Position numbers and translations under genes: made by a program. Shown piece after piece: positions 57,270 through 64,000 of a DNA stretch of 64,000 nt; positions within the stretch are counted from its first letter, which is position 1, and each line of letters opens with the position of its first letter. The DNA lies in the NCBI GenBank assembly GCA_023245935.1, contig JAHFJM010000002.1, positions 135,085 to 199,084 on the forward strand, written 5' to 3'. The DNA is from Candidatus Peribacteria bacterium. Lineage in GTDB: Bacteria; Patescibacteriota; Gracilibacteria; Peribacterales; Peribacteraceae. The notes under the pieces were generated by a model that searched no databases, was not told the origin of the DNA, and saw nothing but the letters and a program-made list of their open reading frames with translations.

Positions 57270-59078
57270 TCAAACCTTCTCCGCAGCAACCTCAATTTCT
57301 GCAGGACCTCCGCTGACGACCGCTTTTATTCTTCGCACGCCTGCAGAACTGCTCTCCTCTTTCTGAATCTTGAAACTGCCGAGCATGCCCGTCCTCGCGA
57401 CGTGCGGTCCACCGCAGATTTCTTTGCTGAACGCACCCATGGTATAGACCTTCACTTTCTCGCCATACTTGCTGTCGAACACGCCGATGGCACCCTGCGT
57501 TTTCGCTTCATCCACGGTCATCACGGAATAACTGACGGGAGCGTCGGCTGCGATGGCAGCGTTGACCAGCTCTTCGACCTTCTTGATCTGCTCCGGTGTC
57601 ATCTTCTCCGGATAATTGAAATCGAAACGGAGTCTCTCGCCCGTGATGTTGCTTCCCTTCTGCGAGACGGCATCACCCAGCACCGTCCGCAGCGCGGCAT
57701 TGAGGAGGTGTGTGGCAGTATGCAGCTTCGTCGTCTCGGCACTGTGATCGGCAAGCCCTCCCGCAAACTTCTTCTCAGCTCCTGCCCGACTGAGGCTCTG
57801 ATGCTCCGAGAATGCCTTCTGGAAGCCATCTTCATCGACGGACAGCGAGCGTTCGTTTGCCATTTCCCGTGTCATTTCGATCGGAAAACCGTACGTGTCA
57901 TACAGATGAAACGCATCGATGCCCGCAATGTGCTTCGTGCTCCGTTCCGCAATTTTCTGAAAATGCTTCTCTCCTTCCATCAGCGCTTTGGCGAAAGCAT
58001 CCGCTTCGTGATGCAACGCATCCAGAATATTTGCCTGTTCCTTCTGCAATTTCTGGTAGAAACCACCGTACTGACTGATGACGGCACTCGCGACGGAGCC
58101 ACTGAGTTCACTGCCATTCTCCATGCCGAGCTTCTTGGCGGAACGAATCGCACGACGGATGACTCTCCGCAGCACATAGCCCTGATCGACATTGCTCGGT
58201 CGCACACCGTCTGAAAGCATGAACACAGCGGCTTTGAGGTGATCCACGATGATCCGCTGATCTCGAATCGTGTCTTCCTCCACGCGGCCGGGCACGGCCG
58301 CACTGGCGGCAACCGCACGCATCATCGGCTGAAATGCGTCCGTCTCGTATACGCTCGCAACCCCCTGCATCACTGCGGCAACGCGCTCGAGCCCCATGCC
58401 TGTATCCACATTCTGCTGCTTCAGAGGCACGAAAGTCCCATCCTCTCCTTTGTTGTACTGCATGAACACGTCATTCCAGATTTCCATCCATTCCTTGTCA
58501 TGCGTTGCAGGATTTCCTTTCGGCTGACCTGCTCCGACCCAGTAGAACATTTCCGTATCCGGTCCGCAGGGACCGGTCTTGCCCGCAGGTCCCCACCAGT
58601 TCTTCGCCTTCGGGAGGAAACCGATGCGCGCCCTCGGCATGCCGAGGGACTCCCAAATGCGTGCGGATTCCTCGTCTTTCGGTGCATCCTTATCGCCTTC
58701 GAAACACGTGACGGCAAGCATGTTTCTGTCGATGCCAAGCCACTGCTTTGATGTCAGGAATTCGAAACTCATCTCGATCGCACCTTGCTTGAAGTAATCG
58801 CCAAGGCTCCAATTGCCGAGCATTTCGAAGCACGTCAAGTGACTGCTGTCCCCTACTTCATCGATGTCCTGCGTACGAATGCACAGCTGTACATCCGTCA
58901 GGCGCTTGCCCATCGGGTGACTCTGCCCCATCAGATAAGGAACGAGCGGGTGCATTCCTGCCGTCGTGAAAAGAACTGTCGGATCGTTCTCCGGCACAAG
59001 GGAGCTACCTGGAATAACGGCATGCCCTTTGGAACGGAAGAACTCGAGATAGGCTGAACGAATGTCGGCAGTTGTCAT
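57270..59078 (-). CDS. alaS: alanine--tRNA ligase, short form
   Basis: Charges tRNA-Ala. The class II core has FFRSKGHAVIPGSSLVPEND, HLTCFEMLGNWSLGDYFKQG and QNVDTGMGLERVAAVMQG. The editing domain has the zinc-binding HTATHLL and CGGPH motifs, so mischarged Ser/Gly can be hydrolysed. At 602 residues it ends just after the editing domain and lacks the oligomerising C-Ala/DHHA1 part of the usual ~870-residue enzyme. The end (IEVAAEKV) is a clean stop, not an obvious frameshift. Short forms of this kind are known in reduced genomes. Confidence 0.95.
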   Translation of the reverse strand: MTTADIRSAYLEFFRSKGHAVIPGSSLVPENDPTVLFTTAGMHPLVPYLMGQSHPMGKRLTDVQLCIRTQDIDEVGDSSHLTCFEMLGNWSLGDYFKQGAIEMSFEFLTSKQWLGIDRNMLAVTCFEGDKDAPKDEESARIWESLGMPRARIGFLPKAKNWWGPAGKTGPCGPDTEMFYWVGAGQPKGNPATHDKEWMEIWNDVFMQYNKGEDGTFVPLKQQNVDTGMGLERVAAVMQGVASVYETDAFQPMMRAVAASAAVPGRVEEDTIRDQRIIVDHLKAAVFMLSDGVRPSNVDQGYVLRRVIRRAIRSAKKLGMENGSELSGSVASAVISQYGGFYQKLQKEQANILDALHHEADAFAKALMEGEKHFQKIAERSTKHIAGIDAFHLYDTYGFPIEMTREMANERSLSVDEDGFQKAFSEHQSLSRAGAEKKFAGGLADHSAETTKLHTATHLLNAALRTVLGDAVSQKGSNITGERLRFDFNYPEKMTPEQIKKVEELVNAAIAADAPVSYSVMTVDEAKTQGAIGVFDSKYGEKVKVYTMGAFSKEICGGPHVARTGMLGSFKIQKEESSSAGVRRIKAVVSGGPAEIEVAAEKV

Positions 59079-59122
59079 GAAAAGTGAGGTTATGGTGACA
59101 GGTTATAGGAAAAGGAAGGTAC

Positions 59123-59150
59123 TTGACAAATTATAATAATAATATAAAAT
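59123..59150 (+). promoter_or_regulatory. consensus promoter
   Basis: TTGACA (59123-59128), 16 bases, TAAAAT (59145-59150), in an AT-only stretch; the ATG at 59162 is 11 bases further. The first T of the -35 box also opens the longest frame of the next gene, which argues against a TTG start there. Confidence 0.75.
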
Positions 59151-59161
59151 ATGCATCCTCT

Positions 59162-59977
59162 ATGCTTCCTCCAGCACCCTGCATCAAAGGCTTCGTTGAG
59201 TGCGATCCGGGCAATACGAGAGAAGGCAATGTCTCCATTCCACCCTGGCAACCGACGGATGGATCTGTGACAGTGCCCCCGTACAGCTCCTCTCGCGGAT
59301 CGGTGACGATTCCGCCATGGCAATCTTCCAAGGGATCATTCGCTGTTGCACCGTACAATCCCGACCAAAACGGAGTCTCAATCCCGACCGGATCCGGGAA
59401 TAAAGACCTCTTCGCCGTCTACACCGTTACACTCAGAAATAATTCGGTGAATCCCCTGACAGGGCTGCAAACTTTGCATGGACCAGTTCCGTTCGGCGGA
59501 ACGTTCGATCCGACCTATTCGGATCGGAGCTGCTCGTTTCTCGAGAGGATCGTCGGCTGTAACAAGGATCTGAATTCTTCTGCAACAGACGTCTTCAATA
59601 TCGTCTACAAAATCACCAATCCCATGTACTGCAGGCTCACCCCCGTTCTTCAGACCGTGCGGGTTGTGTACTCAAACGCAACCGACACGACGAAACCTCC
59701 TGCAACAGCGACTGTGCAGTGCACTGTGATGGATGGAAACCAAGTTCTGGTGCTGCAAACCAGTGCTACAGACACTCCTGTGGATCAAACAATTGTAGCG
59801 ACGCCAACACCCGCAACCGGAACAGACAACCAATATTTTGCGTACGCCGCTCAGTCGGATTTCACTCTGATTCCCCACGAAACGACTGTTCATGCAGGTT
59901 TCACGACTCCGATTCTCTGGCTTTCGTGCATCAGTATTGTCGTGATCGGACTCGCGATGCGGATGAAACGTTCCTAA
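59162..59977 (+). CDS. surface protein with 12-residue repeats and C-terminal membrane anchor, 271 aa
   Basis: Near the N-terminus four 12-residue units run in tandem (GNVSIPPWQPTD, GSVTVPPYSSSR, GSVTIPPWQSSK, GSFAVAPYNPDQ), likely a short beta-repeat stalk. The centre (VYTVTLRNNSVNPLTGLQTL ... SCSFLERIVGCNKDLN) resembles a DUF11-type domain. The end is a transmembrane helix followed by basic residues (PILWLSCISIVVIGLAMR then MKRS), as in C-terminally anchored surface proteins. No signal peptide is visible after ATG 59162, which is odd for such an architecture. It precedes the large DUF11 gene on the same strand. Confidence 0.72.
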   Translation: MLPPAPCIKGFVECDPGNTREGNVSIPPWQPTDGSVTVPPYSSSRGSVTIPPWQSSKGSFAVAPYNPDQNGVSIPTGSGNKDLFAVYTVTLRNNSVNPLTGLQTLHGPVPFGGTFDPTYSDRSCSFLERIVGCNKDLNSSATDVFNIVYKITNPMYCRLTPVLQTVRVVYSNATDTTKPPATATVQCTVMDGNQVLVLQTSATDTPVDQTIVATPTPATGTDNQYFAYAAQSDFTLIPHETTVHAGFTTPILWLSCISIVVIGLAMRMKRS

Positions 59978-60044
59978 AAAATTGACGGAAAAACAAATTT
60001 TTATTCAAAAACTGAGACGTACAATTTTCTATCTAATTTCATGC

Positions 60045-60072
60045 TTGACAATATATTTGCAGTAGGTAAAAT
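60045..60072 (+). promoter_or_regulatory. consensus promoter of the DUF11 repeat gene
   Basis: TTGACA (60045-60050), 16 bases, TAAAAT (60067-60072). About 60 bases of pyrimidine-rich leader (including TTTTCACTCCTCCC) lead to ATG 60139, with no Shine-Dalgarno site. Confidence 0.8.
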
Positions 60073-60138
60073 TCATCCCTTTTATATTTACCTTGCCAAT
60101 TTTCCACTTTTCTTTTCTTTTCACTCCTCCCAAATTTT

Positions 60139-63100
60139 ATGGTCACAACCTCATCCGTTACAACAATAGAATTCCGTAAGACATTCTCATCTATCGCGCT
60201 TGCAGCCGTGCTGCTGGTGCAGATTCAGGTGGGAGAAGTTCCCTACTTCCAGCCGCTTGTCGAGCAATCGAATGCTGCGGCAAATCCTCTCGGAGCATCA
60301 TTTGACACCGCTCCGTCTCAGGACAGTCAGACAGATGCGAACGGAAACAGCGTGAGCCGCCCTTCCGGCGGAACGTTCAACTGTCCTGCGGGACAAGTGG
60401 TGACGAGCATCGCATACCTTGGTATTCAGGCGGGAAATGACAGCACCGATGGACTGACGATTGCCTGTAAGCCCATCAATGCTGATGGAACGCTTGGCAG
60501 TCAGGGAGCGTATATGTTCAACTCCGACTTCAGCGGCAACACTCGTTACCCACAGGAGCTTGTGCAACCGGCATGTTCCGGAAACAGTGCAGTGCAAACC
60601 GTCTACTGGTCTGATCTTGAAAATAATCTCACCACCGGCGGACGTCAGGATGCGCTCGATGGAGAAGGCATCGGTTGTCACCCGATCACATGTGCCGGAA
60701 TCGGTTCGAATGAAGTCGAACTGCACCAGCCGGGAGATATGTTGGAACACAACACGCAGCCACCAACGTCGATCAAAAGCATGAGTTGTCCGACCGGAAC
60801 CGTTGCCGTCGGTGTGACGTACGATTCCTTCGGTTCTCAAGTACCGACCGATCCGGATGCAACGGACTCCGTTGTACGACTGCGTTGCGCTCCGGTGAGC
60901 AGTTCGTTCTGCCCGGCACCGGGTGTGGATCTTTCCATCCAGAAGTCAGGACCGTCGTCCGTAATGCGCGGCGGAGTCGCCTCCTACACGATCAGCGCCT
61001 TCAACGCGGGTCCCGGAACGGCAACGAACGTGACGATCGCCGATCCGATTCCGTCCGGACTCGTCTTCAATTCTTCCCAGAGCTCAGGCAACTGTATCCA
61101 GAACGGTTCGAACATCTTGTGTGACAATCTCACGCTCGGAAGCGGTCAGAGCGCAACGGTGACGATCGCATTCGACGTGCCGTTGATTGCAAATTGCACG
61201 CAGAGATCGATCAACAACACGGCCTCCGTGAGCACGTCTGCAACGGAAACGAACCCAAGCAACAACCAGAGCCAAACGGTGACGACCACTCTTCAGTGTC
61301 CGAATGTCGATGCCGATGTCTCGATCGTGAAGAGCGGACCTTCCTCCGTTCTGCGCGGCGATGCAGTCGTCTACACGGTCACGGTCTTCAACGCGGGTCC
61401 GGCGACGGCGACGAATGTCCGCATCACCGATCCGGTTCCAACGGGTCTCACCTTCAATGGTGGTCAGAGTTCGAGTAACTGCGTGCAGAATAATTCCAAC
61501 ATTATCTGCAACAATCAGACACTTGCTGCCGGACAGAGTGCGACCGTGACGCTCTCGTTCAATTCGTCTCCTGCAACGCAGAACTGCACGCAGTCGACGG
61601 TGACGAACAGGGCATCGGTCAGCACGTCTTCGACCGATCCGAACTCAAGCAACAATCAAAGTCAGACGATCACGACCACACTGAATTGTCCGGTTGTGAA
61701 TGCGGATCTCTCGATCGCGAAGAGCGGACCTTCGTTCGTCGTACGCGGCGGCGTTGTCGCATACACGGTCACCGCTTTCAACGCGGGTCCGGCGACGGCG
61801 AACACCGTGACGATCACCGATCCGATTCCGGCAGGACTTTCGTTCAATGCAAGCCAGAGCTCCGCAAACTGCAGACTGAGCGGAGCGAACATCGTGTGCA
61901 CCATTCCGTCACTGAGCAACGGTCAGAACTCCACGGTGACGATCGCGTTCAACATCCCGGCGCAGAATAACTGCACGCAAACGACGCTTTCGAACACGGC
62001 GACGATCAGCAGCCTGACAAACGACCAGAACCCGAACAACAACCAGAGCAACGCGGTCACGACGACCGTGACGTGTCCCCTCTCCTCCGATCTCTCGATT
62101 GTGAAGAGTGGACCTTCCTCCGTCGTGCGCGGAGACAACATTGTGTACACGCTCACCGCCAGCAACGCGGGACCGAGCACGGCGAACAACGTGACGATCA
62201 CCGATCCGATTCCGGCGGGACTCACGTTCAATGCAAGCCAGAGCTCGAGCAACTGCAGACAGGACGGAGCGAACATCGTCTGCGATCATTTCAACCTGAC
62301 GAACGGTCAGAGCGCGACCGTAACGCTCTCGTTCACGACATCGGCAGCAAACAGCTGCGTGCAAACGACGGTCAATAACCGTGCTTCCGTACAATCAACC
62401 TGTCCGGATCCAAATCCGAGCAACAACCAGAGTCAGCAGGTGGCAACCACGATCACCTGTCCGATCATCCATGCGGATCTTTCGATCACAAAGAGCGGAC
62501 CGGCATCCGTGATGCGCGGTGATGTCATCGTCTACACGCTCACTGCCAGCAACGCGGGACCGAGCACGGCCAACAGTGTGACGATTGTCGACGCGATTCC
62601 GACAGGACTCACGTTCAATGCAGGTCAGAGCTCCGGCAACTGCGTCGTGCAGAACTCGAGCATCGTCTGCAGCATTGCTTCCATCGCCAACGGTCAGAGT
62701 GCGACGGTGACGCTCGCGTTCAATACGACGTCTGTAACGCAGAACTGTACGCAGGGAACGGTCACGAACCGTGCCACTGTGAACACGTCGACGACCGATC
62801 CGAACTCAAGCAACAACCAGAGCAATACGGTCACGACGACCCTTCAGTGTCCGATCGTGAATGCAGATCTTTCGATTGTGAAGAGCGGGCCGGCAACGGT
62901 GCTGCAAGGCGACGCCGTTCTCTACACGCTGACTGTCAGCAACGCGGGACCGGCAACGGCAAACACGATCACGATCACGGATCCGATGCCTGCAGGTCTC
63001 ATGTTCGATCACGTTCAGAGCTCCAGCAATTGCAGAATGCAAGGATGGAATATCCTCTGTGACATACCAAGCCTCACGAATGGTCAGAGTGCGACGGTGA

Positions 63101-64000
63101 CGATCGCATTCACGACGACGCCTGCAGCCTTGAAATGCACGCAGACGACGGTGACGAACCGCGCTTCCGTCAGTGCAGCCTCTCCGGATCCGGTCTCGAG
63201 CAACAACCAAAGCCAGACCGTGACGACAACGTTGACGTGTCCTCCTCGCGCTGATCTTTCGATCACGAAGAGCGGACCCTCCACGGTGGTACGCGGTAAC
63301 CTCATCTCCTACACGCTGACTGCCAGCAATGCGGGACCGAGCACGGCGAACAACGTGACGATCGCAGACCCGATCCCTGCAGGGCTCGTCTTCAATCCAA
63401 GCCAGAGTTCTCCGAACTGTATTCAGAACGGAACGAACATTCTGTGTGACAACCTGACGCTCACGAGCGGTCAGAGTGCGACGGTGACGATCGCGTTCAA
63501 CACGGCAACGCCCGGCATCTGCTCGCCGGCGACGGTCACGAACCGCGCCTCCGTCAGCACGTCGACGACCGATCCGAACTCAACCAACAACCAGAGCAAT
63601 ACGGTGACGACGACCATCACGTGTCCTCCTCGCGCCGATCTCTCGATCGTGAAGAGCGGACCCGCAACCGTTGTTCGCGGAGGAGTGGTCAAGTACACGC
63701 TCAATGTCCAGAACGCGGGACCGAGCACGGCAACCAGCGTGGTCATCACCGATCCTATCCCGGGAGACAGCATGGGAAATTTCATTTTCAATCCTTCGCA
63801 AAGTTCTCCGAACTGTGTCCAAAGCGGTTCGAACATCGTCTGCACCATTCCGTCCATCGCGAATGGTCAGAGTGCGTCGGTGACGCTTGCGTTCACAGTT
63901 CCGACGTGCGCTGTCTGCACAGAGGTAAGCGTGACGAACACCGCTTCCGTCACGAACGACGTGACTGATTCGAACCTCACCAATAACCAGAGCAGCGCTC
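60139..64000 (+). CDS. large secreted DUF11-repeat protein (partial, runs off the right edge)
   Basis: An uninterrupted frame of 1287 codons from ATG 60139 to the window end. A signal peptide with a long basic N-region (MVTTSSVTTIEFRKTFSSIA then LAAVLLVQIQ) is followed by two related Cys-bounded modules (CPAGQVVTSIAYLGIQ ... LTIACKP and CPTGTVAVGVTYDSFG ... VRLRCAP). Then come at least eight DUF11 repeats of 128-130 residues starting near 60925, 61312, 61702, 62086, 62473, 62863, 63250 and 63634. Each unit reads (A)DLSI.KSGP..V.RG....YT ... NAGP.TA ... NC ... C ... NGQSATVT...F ... SNNQS. Such beta-sandwich chains are typical of adhesin-like or S-layer-associated proteins; CPR cells may use them for host contact (inference). 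Confidence 0.9.
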   Translation, partial: MVTTSSVTTIEFRKTFSSIALAAVLLVQIQVGEVPYFQPLVEQSNAAANPLGASFDTAPSQDSQTDANGNSVSRPSGGTFNCPAGQVVTSIAYLGIQAGNDSTDGLTIACKPINADGTLGSQGAYMFNSDFSGNTRYPQELVQPACSGNSAVQTVYWSDLENNLTTGGRQDALDGEGIGCHPITCAGIGSNEVELHQPGDMLEHNTQPPTSIKSMSCPTGTVAVGVTYDSFGSQVPTDPDATDSVVRLRCAPVSSSFCPAPGVDLSIQKSGPSSVMRGGVASYTISAFNAGPGTATNVTIADPIPSGLVFNSSQSSGNCIQNGSNILCDNLTLGSGQSATVTIAFDVPLIANCTQRSINNTASVSTSATETNPSNNQSQTVTTTLQCPNVDADVSIVKSGPSSVLRGDAVVYTVTVFNAGPATATNVRITDPVPTGLTFNGGQSSSNCVQNNSNIICNNQTLAAGQSATVTLSFNSSPATQNCTQSTVTNRASVSTSSTDPNSSNNQSQTITTTLNCPVVNADLSIAKSGPSFVVRGGVVAYTVTAFNAGPATANTVTITDPIPAGLSFNASQSSANCRLSGANIVCTIPSLSNGQNSTVTIAFNIPAQNNCTQTTLSNTATISSLTNDQNPNNNQSNAVTTTVTCPLSSDLSIVKSGPSSVVRGDNIVYTLTASNAGPSTANNVTITDPIPAGLTFNASQSSSNCRQDGANIVCDHFNLTNGQSATVTLSFTTSAANSCVQTTVNNRASVQSTCPDPNPSNNQSQQVATTITCPIIHADLSITKSGPASVMRGDVIVYTLTASNAGPSTANSVTIVDAIPTGLTFNAGQSSGNCVVQNSSIVCSIASIANGQSATVTLAFNTTSVTQNCTQGTVTNRATVNTSTTDPNSSNNQSNTVTTTLQCPIVNADLSIVKSGPATVLQGDAVLYTLTVSNAGPATANTITITDPMPAGLMFDHVQSSSNCRMQGWNILCDIPSLTNGQSATVTIAFTTTPAALKCTQTTVTNRASVSAASPDPVSSNNQSQTVTTTLTCPPRADLSITKSGPSTVVRGNLISYTLTASNAGPSTANNVTIADPIPAGLVFNPSQSSPNCIQNGTNILCDNLTLTSGQSATVTIAFNTATPGICSPATVTNRASVSTSTTDPNSTNNQSNTVTTTITCPPRADLSIVKSGPATVVRGGVVKYTLNVQNAGPSTATSVVITDPIPGDSMGNFIFNPSQSSPNCVQSGSNIVCTIPSIANGQSASVTLAFTVPTCAVCTEVSVTNTASVTNDVTDSNLTNNQSSA

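Noticed and set aside
59123..59161. TTG start at 59123 for the surface protein
   Set aside because: These bases are the -35 box and spacer of a consensus promoter (TTGACA-16-TAAAAT), so they should not be transcribed. ATG 59162 is used instead.
60298..63857. Several long minus-strand frames inside the DUF11 gene
   Set aside because: They recur at the repeat period and mirror the codon pattern of the plus-strand gene; they are shadows of the repeats.
1..64000. Alternative genetic code (UGA as glycine), as in Gracilibacteria
   Set aside because: Several conserved genes end with TGA at the expected length (aroB, chorismate mutase, ribE, the antitoxin), so UGA is a normal stop.

Overview
The window looks like a chromosome segment of a Candidate Phyla Radiation (Patescibacteria) bacterium, and I would guess a Peregrinibacteria/Peribacteria-type lineage. 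The placement is inferred, not measured. It rests on compact, mostly single-copy housekeeping genes, promoters fused to start codons with no Shine-Dalgarno site, a short AlaRS, three S-layer-homology (SLH) proteins, DUF11 adhesin-like proteins, and normal use of TGA as a stop (code 11, so not Gracilibacteria).

Layout. 0-4 kb: two unknown genes, pheS, a uracil-DNA glycosylase and tRNA-Ala/tRNA-Arg. 4-8 kb: purE, transaldolase and 6-phosphogluconate dehydrogenase (sources of erythrose-4-P and NADPH), a Phd/RelE toxin-antitoxin pair and a second tRNA-Arg. 8-13.6 kb: an unknown gene with a structured leader, riboflavin genes (ribBA, ribH, ribE) split by an SLH protein, and a secreted cysteine-rich protein. 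13.7-22.4 kb: a minus-strand operon carrying every enzyme from DAHP to phenylalanine: DAHP synthase, aroB, aroA-aroK fusion, aroD-aroE fusion, aroC, chorismate mutase, prephenate dehydratase and an aminotransferase. 22.4-32.2 kb: a 35-residue membrane peptide, an SLH-cupredoxin protein, a DGQHR-like protein and a 2361-residue helical giant of unknown function.

32.4-46.7 kb: uvrA, NUDIX, a SpoT-like HD hydrolase, a TrmB-like regulator, a methyltransferase, small unknown genes, a 1455-residue isoleucyl-tRNA synthetase with two histidine-phosphatase domains inserted in its catalytic domain, a YvlD-like membrane protein, tmRNA and a YdeI-like protein. 46.7-50.9 kb: an AT-richer accessory block with an HTH-ATPase-STAS-like regulator, a SnoaL-like protein, an Mrr-like nuclease and a nuclease-helicase (DUF2075). 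50.9-59.1 kb: a transglutaminase-like protein, small membrane proteins, a flavin-binding protein, DoxX, a class A penicillin-binding protein, an SLH-esterase and alaS. 59.1-64 kb: cell-surface proteins, the last with at least eight DUF11 repeats and running off the right edge.

Three genome-wide patterns stand out. About 15 genes have a -10 box ending 6-8 nt before the start codon, so their mRNAs are probably leaderless, while a few genes have long structured leaders. Short repeats (heptanucleotide arrays and several palindromic families) are inserted in frame into conserved enzymes (Tal, AroA, AroE, UvrA, IleRS). No rRNA, CRISPR array, transposase or prophage was seen.
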